Below, piece by piece: positions 12,001 to 25,100 of a stretch of DNA of 39,386 bases. The position numbers were made by a program, and so were the translations under genes. The stretch comes from Acanthaster planci (Eukaryota; Echinodermata; Asteroidea; Valvatida; Acanthasteridae). The stretch's first letter is position 1, and the number at the start of each line of letters is the position of its first letter. Location of the stretch: positions 203,672 through 243,057 of the forward strand of contig NW_019091641.1 of NCBI RefSeq assembly GCF_001949145.1. The letters run 5' to 3'. The notes below the pieces were generated by a model. The model did not search any database. It was not told where the DNA came from and was given only the letters and a program-made list of their open reading frames with translations.

Positions 12001-12660
12001 GGTTTTTTTATCAGTGTCTTACACCAGCTGGGTATCCTAAAATTCAAAGGGGTGCATTAACTATTGAACACTGATTTCGGTAGCCAACAAGATGGGCAGA
12101 CACTTTAACTTAAAAGTTGTGACAAGAAATTGTTATTTGTTCAAAAATCAGATTCTCTGTGAATGATTAACTATACATTATATTTACACAGTACACACAC
12201 ACATAAGTGCAAACTCTGCCGTATGCACAGGTTATTAAGTCTATCTAAGACACAACTCAGAATGGAAGGCTTGGCCTCCCAAAGGAGCTAGGCCCAAGTT
12301 CACGGTGTTGCCTTCTCCAGAAAAAGTTCCACACTACGAGCAGCTGGCAGGAAATTAATGCTTTTATATTTTAATAGTTCTGTTTCCAGTGTTTTCAACA
12401 ACCAATAACATACTGGAGTCAGTGTGTTGATGCCGTCATGGGATGTGTAATGCCCATGGCCAGACTAGTTTACTAGAACCAGTTTCCAAAAAGACAGTAA
12501 ATGGCCTCTGTTTGGCAGGTTTTACTATCCTAAAATACTAAATGAGAAAGCCATGTTTCTTTGAACTGAATGACAGTCTGCTGTCCAGGAGTGCATGAAC
12601 CGACCTCCTGTTTCAGCTGGCACAGTGTGGTCTCGAAACTGGATCATTTGCCAATGGTCA
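9084..12660. other. Intergenic DNA, no gene recognised
   Basis: Between the converging GTF3C3 and RANBP3 genes. It is AT-rich with several stop-limited ORFs, the longest 141 codons at 10576-11001, none with recognisable domains or codon-like composition. A motif CGTCCACA recurs near 10211 and 10256. Part could belong to a long RANBP3 3' UTR, which the sequence alone cannot settle. Confidence 0.6.
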
Positions 12661-12671
12661 GTTGCTTTTGA

Positions 12672-12965
12672 CAGATGTCAGAATGCTGACAAATACTGAC
12701 AGTATGGCAAAAACTGTTGATGGGTGGCAGAATGTTGAAAAATAGTGACAGAATGGCAAAAAACTGCATGGATGTCAGAATGGAAAAGAAAACGGATGTC
12801 AGAATACCGACAAACAGTGACAGAATGGCAAAACACTTGATGGATGGATGTCAGAATATTGACAAACAGTGACAGAATGGCAAAACACTTGATGGATGTC
12901 AGAATACTGACAAACAGTGACAGAATGGCAAAACACTTGATGGATGTCAGAATGCTGACACTGCC
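12672..12965. repeat. 48-bp minisatellite
   Basis: The unit starts GATGTCAGAATACTGACAAA and continues CAGTGACAGAATGGCAAAAC, then ACTTGATG. Three units from about 12798 to 12945 are almost identical; the earlier units (12672-12797) are diverged or truncated. Since 48 is a multiple of three, the array is open in one frame as a 16-residue repeat, but flanks show no gene signals. It lies in the convergent intergenic region. Confidence 0.88.
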
Positions 12966-14874
12966 AGAATGCCCTCCCCCTAAAGAAACTGTCAATTTTC
13001 TTAATCTTAGCCATAACATTTGCCTCCTAGTTTTTTTGGCCGAGCAGGAGGAAACATGGCCCATCTCATACTACTCCCTACTTTACTCCTAGCTTCCAGT
13101 CTCCATCGAAGTAACACTGGCTCTTGCAGCAAACACTCTTCCTCGCAGCATTATGATTTTCAGCACTGCCCTATGCATGGATTTCAACAAATGACAGCAC
13201 CCTATGTCCAGCCATGTTCATAAACTGGCCTTGAAAAAAAAAAGAGAGTCCATTTTACCAGTAACGTTAAGCTATTAGTGATAATGGCTCACATGTACAT
13301 CTACTCGTGTTGTAGCAAAGGCGCAAATGGTCACATTACACAAATATAAAAAACAACATGCCCTCTGCCTAAATAAAAGTACCACTCCTGTGGCCAAAGA
13401 CATCTTTAAATTAAGATATTTGTTCTTGTCTACATTAAAACTGGAGAAAAGCCTCGAGCTAAAGAATGCACAGGCACTTCCAAACCACAGCAGTATTTTT
13501 TCTTAACTGCTTAGCTGACACAAGTTCATCCAGGATACTTGGCCACTGCGGATGTGTAATCACAAGTACTGGTATGCACACACATGTACAGTAACTGGAG
13601 CCTACATGCCCCTTTGTGTTAGGTTTGATGAAGAGCCTACCAACTCAACTGACATTTTGTGCCAAATTAGCTGGAATGATTATGAAACACCGGAACAGGC
13701 TTCCTCATCAAATCCCATCCCTTGTGAACACGCTGTGCCTCCAAACATTTGTTTTCCAGATGGCATGCCTTGATAGGAGGAATGGAATTTCCATTCTTAC
13801 AGAGTAAATTATTCCACCTTTTGAACAGGTCCTTTGAAAGGGCATAAGACATCAATGTCAGTGGGATATTTTGCGCCTTAGGAGGTGGAATGAACCAAAC
13901 ATACTCCAAGTCCTACACATTATCCATGAATTCCCTCTCAACATCCATGCGTTCCCATGGATAGGTTTCTGGATCAACCTTGACACAACCTTGCCTGGTT
14001 TGAGTATTTTTTCTTGTCTCGTATCATTATGTTCTGACAATTGTTTTTTAAAGAAATAATTGTGGGGCCCTTTGTTTTGGACAATCTACACAAACAAGTA
14101 AAGGCTGTCCAAGGCCAAAAACAAAGTTGATTGCCATGGCAAAAATCTCCTTCCTACAAGCATTGAGGGAAATCTCTGAAATAAATTGACATGAAACATT
14201 GTACCTGTACCAAAGAAAATTGCTCATGTTCTCTGAAGTTAAATGAGTACCTTCCACAAAAAAAAAAAATGACAAAGCTGGAACACAGTGTTTGGAAAGA
14301 AACAATAAATGAAGGACCTACGCTAGAAAGCCTAATGCAGTCAGGAATTACCCGACAGCTACACACTCACTGCTTCCCACATTTCATCAGTCCTCGGAGC
14401 AAAGCGACAGGAAAAATCAGCCTTTCATCCATTGCGCCCAACAGAAAAAAATTTAGAACAGACCAACGGTCTCAAGCATTCTAGCTTGAAGCTGAATGAT
14501 GAGAATGACAATACCACGGTGGATCACAGAAGCCAGGGACGCTGTACTGAAGACTGCGTATCTCACGATTTGTGTCCTCTATAAACCAGATGACTGGTGA
14601 CATCCATTTAAATCAATCCCATACTGGAATGCATCATTTTATGGCAGCCTGTGACTACAAGCCACAGCCAAAAGTTGTCCTCTGCCGAAGAATTCAACTC
14701 TGATCACTTCTGAAAGTGGTCAGGATATCAATTCAAAGTGTCTGGCTTTTGTCAGAGGTATTCCTTCACAAGAATAGGATTCCAGGTCAAAAAGTCATGC
14801 AGTTGTGAGAAATTTAAAATGTACGTATCCGGAATCACCGATTACCTTGACAAATCCAAGGTTGATGTGGCAAA
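12966..14874. other. Intergenic DNA, no gene recognised
   Basis: AT-rich sequence with homopolymer runs and only short random ORFs. I see no exon with plausible splice sites, no tRNA box pair and no clear inverted termini. Confidence 0.55.
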
Positions 14875-15345
14875 ATGATATCTGGTGTCAGGGAATTGAG
14901 ATAACGTGATGCACTGGCATCATGTGATTTGACAGGAGATCTTACACCAAGATGATCTAGCATCAGCTGATCCAACATGAAGCAGTCTCACATCAGGTGA
15001 TCTATTATGGCATCAGGTGTTCTGATGTCAGGTGATCTGGCATCAGGCGATACAAAATGTAGCAATATGGCACTGGATTGTCTACGATTAGATAATCTGG
15101 CTTCTGGTGATCCAGCATAAAGTGATCCAGCATGACGTCACAGGGCACCAGGTGATCCAACATCAGCATCTGGTGATCTTGCATCAGGTGATCTAGAATC
15201 AAGTGATTTAGTATCATGTGACCTAGCACCCAACGATGCAGAACATCAGGTGATCCAGAACAAGCTGATCTACAGGTAATTAAACATTAGGTGATCTGGC
15301 ATCAACTGATGCAGCATCAGCTGATCCAGCAATGTGATCTCAGAT
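14875..15345. repeat. Degenerate 15-bp GATC-rich minisatellite
   Basis: A unit close to GGTGATCTGGCATCA is repeated many times with substitutions and small indels over about 470 bp. The best conserved cores are CATCAGGTGATC and CATCAGCTGATCC. On the minus strand it reads as a run of DHLML-like pentapeptides (15005-15229 is open), but this follows from the period being a multiple of three. It lies 850 bp or more beyond the RANBP3 stop. Confidence 0.85.
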
Positions 15346-15493
15346 CAGCTATTGGTATCCACGTGACGTGTATACTATCTTTCCTCCCGTTTTTTCTTTT
15401 CTTTTTCCCTTTAGAAATCACCAACTTAAAGATAGGGCCAAACATTCAGCCCATAGAGGGCTGCATTTGGCCATTTCTGCACTGTACACACTT

Positions 15494-15499
15494 TTTATT
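15494..15499 (-). terminator. Candidate polyadenylation signal of RANBP3
   Basis: TTTATT on the plus strand, AATAAA on the minus strand, about 700 nt after the RANBP3 stop codon at 16197. Further candidates at 11652-11657 and 8626-8631 would give a much longer 3' UTR, so the choice is open. Confidence 0.4.
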
Positions 15500-16196
15500 G
15501 ATGGCTGCGTGACATCACTTCCATACGCAGTTAGTGATCGCCTGCTTCCACCAATGATTTCCTTCCAACAAAAGTGCTGAAGTTTTCAGTATCCACATCC
15601 TTTCCATCCTTGCAACAGTAAAACTCTAACAGTCAAGTTCGGATGGAAAAGAAAAAATTGCCTGTCCAAAAGCCACAGCTTTCCACTATTTAGCCCAACT
15701 CTTCCTTTCTCTTTAATTGCTTGCTGGAGGCGTCTCAGGATTCCCTTCGATTCGAGGATCTGACGGTTCTGGTGAACCTTTGTGAAGAAACGAGGAAAAA
15801 TCATAACTTTGAGAGTTAAATGATGGGGTTTTTGTTGCAGCCCATGTAAGAATGCAGGCTCAAACCAAAGCCTAGAATAACCTAAATACATCTATATAGC
15901 CTGCTTCCTCCGCAAACAGTTTTTTCAGTTCCAAGATAAAGAGCACATATGGCAAACACAGCAAAGAAATCCAGATTTGTACAGTCATTCTAAGCCAGGG
16001 ATGACACCAACCTTTCACAAAAAAAAGGTTAAACTGGAAGAACTAAGTGCAGAGCTCATTAGATTTACAGCATGGATCAAAGGAAGACGTCATCCTCCAG
16101 ATACTTTCTGCAGCAATCTACTCCTTTTCTGGGACATCCTATGCAAAACATATTGTAAGGGGAATAAAAATAAAAAAAAACAAATCATGTCTGTCA

Positions 16197-19100
16197 TCAG
16201 AACTCACTTCTGTCTGTGAGGGCCGAGTTTGACTGCGAGACAGAATCGTCACTATCGACTGATACAACAGGGAGTGTCGACACTTGAGTAATCTGTTTGC
16301 CATCACCGCTGTCATCATCTTCATCTTTGCCTGCCGTCTCCTCCTCCTCTTCAGCTTTTGCTCCGCCCTCCTCTTTGGCTCTCTCAGCTTGCTGCTGCTC
16401 GTTGTACTTCAGTTCCTGCACCCTGTATTCGATGGCCCTGTAGATCTGCTCCGCATCTTTTGGGGAGGCCTGTCAGCAATGTGTGGCAAGAGCATGTTTT
16501 AAGAGGGAGTTTGAGAAGAAGTCTGAATTTGCTTCACTTTAACAACCTGTCAAAAGTAGCATAACAGTGGCTTTGGTGTGCTGTGCAGGACTGCCAACAA
16601 CAAGAACTTGCTTCCAAACCCTTGTTTAAGTTTGGAGATTACTTTTTCTGAGAGGAAGTCTTACAAAGGGAAGTAGTAAGGTCACAGTGAAGCTGAATAA
16701 CTTACAGAGACAAGGAAAACTCTAATGCTGTCACTCTCGCCATCCCTCGCCGACAGGCGTATATTCTTTGGTGAGGCCTTTTCTATTGTCATCCCACTCC
16801 AGATCTTGGTGTTCAGGACGACGCGAAGACTCCCTTGTGTGCGCATCACTAAGAATCAAAGACGACAATGTTTAATATTCAAACTTCACTGAAAGTCCCC
16901 TCTTCTCCAAACAAGATGAGCCAGTATTTTCTGCAAACACAAGATGAACTACACACTTCCATGCTCACACTTTCATATGAGGTGTCATGTAGAAAACCAA
17001 TGTTAACGTCCAGCATGTGTCTATGGTGTAAGCTTCAGAAACTACATAAGACAATGCATCTAGGTCTTGGCAAGTTGTCCTTAAAGAACGGTATGAGAGG
17101 ACAATAGGTCGTCAGTTGGGAAAACTTCCTCCGTTACAAACCTTGCTCAAATGAACAAAAATAGTGCAATGAAGTTTTTCAAACTTTGAAGTGAAAGTAT
17201 GCCAGACCTCTGGCTTCATGCTCAGCACTTATGCAATAAGCAATAAAAAGAGGGAGCATATGATGCAATAATGACTGCTTCACACTTTATTCAAATGGAA
17301 AGCAAAATTTAACAGGCGACATTCAAGATCAGCTTGTGCAGATCTGCAACTTGTCCAACATGCGTCACTGACACTGATTAATTTACCTTGGAATACGCCA
17401 CTTCACAATAGTGCGCCACCAAGAGTTTGCAACGCGTTGGCCAATCACAATGCGCGAAATCTGTCGACCCAATGCACGTTTGGAAATGGTCAACAAATTT
17501 TGCGCGTTATGATCGGTCAGAGCATTGCAAACTCTTGGTGGCGCACTATTGTGAATCGCCCGTATTATGAACTAATACACAAAGACGCCTTTACCAGAGT
17601 GGTATCGCATCGACATGCACGTACTTTAACCTGTGGCGCATATTATTTTAGGTAATTCACAACACCCTACTGACTGAAGAGGCACCTCGTGTATACAACC
17701 CGCTTGCTGACATGGCGCTACTGCGGTAAATGGCTTCCAATTCTGGTATCAAGTTAATATATATTTAGTTGAGTTCTCAAACCTACCTAGTCTGGACTGG
17801 AGTGAGGACTGCTCCGATGATGCCGGCACCTGGTCATTGAGTCGTAGTAAGCCCCGGCCGCGTTCCTGCCAGCTGTGCTTCTCAGCATCAAAGACAAAGA
17901 GTTTACACTGGGCCTACAGGAGAGAGAAAGACATTCAACATGATATCACAAAGCAAAAACCTGGTGTACCTTCCCAGTGATGTCTTTAATACTGCATGCA
18001 TCAGTGACACGGGGCATGCTGCAATTTGAGACAAGCCGGACCACTTAATTCTCTAATGAGTTCTTTCAAAGACATAAAAGTCCTTACAAAAATCTACTAT
18101 TCTGTATTTTGGATCAGCCTAAAATGCTAGGAATATTGCTGGTTCCCACGGACTTTGAATGACCCATAATCCAAAACAGAGCCTCCCAAACAGAACAAAA
18201 AAATCCAAGTTTTCTCAACCTTGTTGAGATTATAGTGCTTTCAACAATCAATAACCCTGCCTAACCTCTGACCAAGCACTGACCTGGAAGACATTCTCTT
18301 CATCTTCCTCCCCCGTCCTGCTGGTCACCTCCTCAAACGTCACCTCCGAGCTCTTCTTGGCTTTTTCGTAGGCGCTAGCACTCTCTAGGAGCGACTTGCC
18401 AGTTGTCTCTGGCAAAGATGCACGCAAGCAAAGCAAATGGATCCTCATCAAGCGTTTTCCAAAAGCCGGTTTGAACCGAGCCAGGGAATAAAAGTACTTG
18501 TGACCATTAGCTAGACAGTTTTCTATGCTTGCATGTCTCCACTTTAAAGACCTGGAAGAGTGCATGCTGAGGCTGGGTTGATTACCGTGTGCGCAATGAC
18601 AATAAATAGAAGGTCACTTATAAGAACAATTTCTGAAGAACTCCCTCCATCTTAAATTAATATTTGTGCTTTTTCCCTTTGTTTGTACTGCTGATACAAT
18701 CTCACATACATTGATAATCTTGATGATGTTCAACATACCTTGTGATTTCAGCGGGGAAGTGTCGTCAGGTGGAGAAGCCTGTAAAATATATCATTGCAAC
18801 ATGTCAATACGATCATACAAGCGATCTGAAAGCTTATCATAACATAAAAAGAACACAGCGACAGTTGTGAAACTTTAAGACAATATCACAAACAGTATTG
18901 TACTTCAGCCCATCACAAGTCTTTTCAGAAGTCCATTCACAAGACCAGTCTTAGGTAACAGGGTTAACAGTGACAAATGAATGCTTTTGTCACAGCTCAT
19001 TTGAATAGCTGGTAAACTGGCTTAAGACCAGTGCAGCATATATCTGTGACAATTTCTCCTATCTTTAAACTTAAGTCTTAAACTTAAGATAGCAAAGGAT

Positions 19101-22100
19101 AAACACTGTAAAAGGAAAATGATCTCTGGTAAAAAAAAATCTGAAAACGGGGGAAGAGGAGACCAAGTGCCCCCCTTTGGGACCGTAATGCAGTGGTAGG
19201 GCTCCGGTGTCCTTATCCTCCGAAAACCTTCTGGTGACTATGAAGAATTTGTTTGGGCAGAAAACAAAAATGCATGACCCATACCTGAGCAGAAAATGAT
19301 AGGCTAGTCTGGCTACCAAACTGAGCTGAAGTGCCTCCCTGTGATTCCTTTTCCGTCTGCTGTGGGCTCTGTATAAAGAGACACAAATGAGCAAAGTTAA
19401 AACATGGGGATAATATTCTGTATCAACCCTCTTCATAGGTAGCATTCTACTAGGGAGAAAGACAAAAAGAGCTAGTTGGTAAATTCAACGGATCGCAATC
19501 TTATGGTATGTCATTTTACAAGAAGATCTTTTGGACTTGAACGGCATTCTGCTTCTGACACCTATGTTACTGTCAAAATTGGGAGCAAATATTGAGCATT
19601 TTTTTTTCAGTAGGCTAGTTTCAAAGTACACAGACAGAATTTGACAAAAGCTAAATGGTATTGGTGGTATGGCCTTTATTCAAACATACATGCCTTACAA
19701 AAGAAAGACTGTGCAATTATTCTACAGATGCAAGATGCTGTAACAACTCTACCATGCTCAGGAGCATTTCTCTAAAGAGAAGACTCCTACTTTGTGCACA
19801 TTCAATTGAAAACTGCACTCAAAACCCACATAGGTGGAAAATGATGCATCCTTCACTGGCTTTCAAAAGTGGGCTAACTATCACCACTTATAGTTCACAG
19901 TCTGTCAGAAGTCCCCACTCTAGAGACAGTCTGAGACAGTTTGTCCAAGGTCGAGCTGTATTACAGTATTTTCGGAGGAGTAGGTTCAAGAGAATCAGTG
20001 AAATACTCACTACCACTCTTTCATCCATGTTCTGACCGAAGACGAATGAGTTGCCAGAGTTGCTTAGTCCCTTCGGGCTCTCAACACCTTCTTCTTTACT
20101 GTTGCTGACAATAAAGCCAAGGAACATTTATACCACATTTCAGAAGTCTGGATACAAGACAATTTTTATATGTATATATTCTTCGGTGTTTTTTTTATTA
20201 AAAAAATGACACACGGAAGTTTAAAAACTAAATTGCACGCCTTTCGCAAAAATAAAATAATAATTGTTTATTATTTACCATAAGTAAATATCCCAATATG
20301 AACCGGATATATTCCGATCAAGTCACTAGGTGGGTGGTAGCTTTCATAAGCAGGCAGACTGTAATATTTCCAGTGGTAGCAGAGAAATTCTGACAACAGC
20401 CTAATGCTTGGGGTATGCCGCACTCTTGGATACCCGGAACTGACGTGGTCATAGGCATGTGCTTGGGACCTATTACAAACATGTCCGGTTATGCTCCTTG
20501 AGCAAGAGACGTGTACCCAAGGGCACAGTCAGCCTGTTTCATTCCCTACCGACCCACCTGCTGTCCACTTTAGCAAACTGCAGGAAGTAGTTCTCGTTTG
20601 TGGTGCCATTGTGGTCAGGCTTCTTGGCAAAGCCGACGTTGGCATTGGAGAAGCTGCCAAACACCCCGAAGCCCCTGTCCCTGTCAGTCTCGCTGGCGGA
20701 GAGCTTGATGAAGAAGTTCATCTTGGGTTTGCCGTTGGCGGTGCTGGACTCTGTGCCGCCATCCCCCTTTGTGGGAGTTTCTGTGGTGTCTGTGGAGGCG
20801 GAGGAGGAGGAAACTTCAACCGAACCATCCTCTGGGTTCCTCTGTTTCCCATCTGTGAACAAGATTGAAAAATCATCAGATTACAAACTCCATCCTTAAT
20901 GAATACATGGCCTTGTTCTTAGTTTAAAAGTTAAGATCTATACCATCTGCAATGTTTTTCTGCTGTAGCACCATTTTGAAACTTATGCCAACTCAGAGGC
21001 TACCATTCGGGATCCAAATTTTAGAACAAATGAAGGTACAAGAATCCTGAGTCTGACAGTTTAAGGTGACATTTGAGAAAAGGCTTCTCATCCAGACGGT
21101 CACCTTTTCTATGTCAGGGACAACATAATGTTCTCTTTTTATAATGTATTTAACGCTTGAGGCAAAATCTGGTGTCACTTTCTTGATCAAACTGGTGTGT
21201 TGTAGAAGATTCTAAATAACAGATTTCAAAGAACGTCCCTGAAACCAGGCTTGAGTAAATGTACAATAGCCAAATTAATATGAAATATTAACATTTCAAA
21301 GAAAAACATGAAGGAAAACTTAACAATGCAAAGTGACTCTTATGAAAGCTGCCTTAAAATAAATGGTGGTTTGAGATGGCAACATCACAATGTTAGCAGG
21401 AAAAAACCAAGATTTTTGTTATAATGCTGAAGAGAAAGAGGCGATGCAGTATTATACCAAGTGCATTTCAACACCCCCAATAAACCAGTCACTGAAAAAC
21501 CCAATGTTTAATCACGTCAGAATTTCAAACACTAAAAGAACATGATGGCTAAACAACACGCTTTATTTCATGGTAATCATCTTCGAAGCCAGTGCCAAAG
21601 AAAATTGCAACAGATCAGTAGACTGTAACTTCCATGCACTGCTACATAACACTGGCTTGTGATTGTGAATATATAAAAAAAAAAACCTAGAAAATTTGAA
21701 ATGTATAAAATAAAACAATGAAAACCACTTTAAAAGAGCACAGTCCAACTGACTTGCTTCAAGATTGCATTCCAAAAATTGAAGCACAAAAAAAGAATTT
21801 CTTTTAAGCATGGCAAGAAGACAAGGTATACACAGGACACATCCATGCATCAGCTGCACAGCCAAATGGGTGCACTTTTCAGAGGGGCAGGTACATGTAA
21901 ATGACTGCTATTAATTCTGCACAGTTCCTATTGATCTGCTCTACACTTTTTAACTTTGTCCAAAGGATTGATAAGAAATCTGAGGGTATTTCAACACTGG
22001 GTGGTTTTTCCTTTGCTGACATTACAGTTTTCATCTGTTTATAGAGCTACTGCTAAGTAAGTGGAGTGGCAAGACAGATGAGGTTTTGCTTGCAACACAC

Positions 22101-25100
22101 AATGTATCACTCAGGTTAAAACATAAAATTGCTTGTGGTTTTAGTTTTAGTTACACGTACGTAACCGGACCCAGCTCATGTACAAATATCTCTCATTGGA
22201 CACCATCTTTGCAGGAAAATTACAAATGCGTATACAACGCCAACAAATGCGCGTGTGCGCAATGTGCAAAACTCGCACGCGTGTTGGTCCAAATGTGTAC
22301 AGCACAGTCATGACAATTGCAGTAAAAAATGCCGATGCACATGGTGATCTGCAGGAAGTGATGTCCTTTGAGAGAGACCTACATGTATACACATACATGT
22401 ACAAGTGAACAGAAAGTATCCTTTTGGAGTAGTGCTCATTTTTGACACAGAGATGCGTCGAGGCATTTCTGTTCCACACACATCAAAAATGCTGCATGTG
22501 TCTGCCATCTGAGAGCTTCAATGAGCCACTGTATGTGCACAGTAAAGTGTGTTGTCGTGCAGTGGCACTGCAAATTCAGTTGACATGTGGTCTTGCCACA
22601 CTTGCATTCACTCCCCACTAATCCACATTACACGCTCTGCTCATGAAACAGCGCCCTCATGTGAAAAATGTCCTTCCATGGCGCTCTCTTGAGAAAGCCA
22701 CGACACCGCCTCCAGGACCTGCAGAATTCACTGGCTGTCTCATCCTCTGCTTTTCTAGGTATGCACTCTGCATACAGGTGTGATTTGGCTTCAGCAAAAA
22801 AATGACAAAGCGTGCAAGCGGAAATGGGGTGGACCAAGAAAAACAGTGACATCTGTTATGAAAGGGAAAACGAAAGCGTTCACAGGGTGTAAACCTGATT
22901 TTATTAGATGATTCTTTCAAGTGATTACCCACTAGCACACAGGTGAGCATCCCTAGTACCATTTCCAATTTTACTTTAATAACACTGTGTGCAAGACCCA
23001 AAAAAACTTTGTGATTTTTTTTTGTTTCCTTGAGAAATGACTACCAATTTTTTTAGGAGTTTTCTGTTCACATTTCCAATATACATATCACAATTCATTT
23101 ATTGCCGATCTACTAGGTACTGTTACATGAAAGATTCTGTGATAGTATATCCCCCCCATTTTTTTCGGTCACTGGAAATATCTTGAATATGTGGCTCTTA
23201 GTCTGGGAACTGATGACAAAAATTAACAAAGGAAAATAAAAGCATGCCAAATAAGAACACCATGATATGGGGATGCACATGCTATGATCTCCCTTTTTTT
23301 CTTCTTTTTTTTTTGAGGGATGGTCTTTTTCCAGGCAGGGCATGGTGTTCCCTTACCTTTCCCATTCCATTGAGAAAAGGAAGAGGAGGTATGGTGTGAG
23401 GAAGCTTTTAATTTGAATGCTCCTCCAGTGGCAACTGAAAGGAAAAGATGGGGGAGAAAGGATGAGGTTCTTTGTCCCCGGCAGAAGAGAACAAAATTGA
23501 TTCACTCCCAGCCAACCATTTTGGCTTTGGATCCCACAAATTTTGCTGATTTGTTTTCTTTTTTGCACATTTACCAGTACAATAGGAGCGCTCCATTCAA
23601 CGGTTTACTAGCACTAGCACTTTGCTGCTACACCTCTGCTGTATCCTCCAAAATGCTGGGAAAAAAACATAAATGTTGACTGGCAAATGCGTAAGCGCAC
23701 GCCAAACAACTCGTATGATTTCAAATTTACAGAATAGACTGCTCACCCCCCCAAAAAAAACGTGGCTATTCTTAAGGGCCAACTCAGAAGCTGAGGCACT
23801 TATATTATGGCTATAATAATCGCATATTATGGCTATAATAATCGCATATTATGGCTATAACATTGTTACGTCCTCAAAGGCTTAATATTTCAGTGCTGCA
23901 TCTGACGAATAATGTTCAGTTCTTAACTTTTAACACATCATCAGTTCATAACACAACGTGAACTTTCCAAGGACTTCCCCTCACTTTTCAAGCCTTTCAC
24001 AAATTTCACGCATAGGCAGATAATCTTTTCCCACAAACCCAACCACAACCATTCAGAAAAAAACCCAGTGATTCACTGTCATTTCCCCCCCCCCCCAGAA
24101 AACCTGTAAGCTTCAGCTTCAACATGTACAACCACCAATGCGGCAAATAAGAATTCAAAAACAGTTCAGTGAAATGCTTGGCAACGACTCTGCACAACGC
24201 GTGTGATGTGTGGTTTTTTGATCCCCACAGACACCTGATGGTGCCGGCTTTCGTTGATGTTAGAATGCCGTTTACAAACTGCTTGAAAATAAAGTGCATA
24301 TTTTTTTCTCTGTCCTCTGTCCATCAGACAGCAGCATGGACAGCTCTACACTGCAATAGATGATTCTGAAGACGCAGTGTTCATGAAACATCAGCTCAGT
24401 CGTGTTGCCTGATCATGTATCTACGTATTCAGTAGGGTAAAAGCTTCATAGAACAAGGTAGTTTTCAAGTGATAAAGGGCAAAGGTGGACTGATTTGAAT
24501 ATAGGTGCACCCAAGATGAGGTTAGGTAAAATCCACTTCTGCTTTTTTTTTACCTGCAGCAAGGGTGGCCCAGTGCGGTGACGTGTGGCAGAGTGGAGAG
24601 GGGCGCAGCAATGGCTTGGCAGGGCTGGCGGTGTCCCCATCAGCACCTGGTGATAAAGGAATACGAAGAACAAATTAAACAAAACAATTTATGTCCAGAA
24701 ATGCCGCCTTGTCCACCATTTCTAGATGAAAGCACAACCCACGGTACAGGGGCAAGCATGCATTTGACAATGCACACTACTTGATGTCTTGCAGAGCAAA
24801 GGTCACCCTGCAAAACCTCATCTAATGCTTCCAATAAACTGCCTCACAAACTGTTGCCTGCATGGCATCTATGCCGTCAAAACTGGTTATCGGTGGGGTG
24901 GCAAACTTACTTGCTGTTTTGGGTGCTGGCTTGGCCTTTCCATGGACAAGGGTGGGTGGGTTCAACTTGAAACTAGACTTCACTTCTTCTGTGGGTTAAA
25001 GAATGCAATAAAAGTGCAGTGATGCTGAGGAAACGTTGACAGGAAGAAGCAATTGGGAGTGACTGGCAGGAGCCTGATGATTAACTGCAGAGCTGCAAAC

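Noticed and set aside
12678-13064. Repetitive 128-codon minus-strand frame
   Set aside because: Open only because the 48-bp minisatellite has a period that is a multiple of three.
20491-20868. Glycine-rich open frame on the plus strand
   Set aside because: It is antisense to the 295-nt RANBP3 exon at 20558-20852, whose minus-strand reading carries family motifs. The Gly run is the complement of a Ser-rich stretch.
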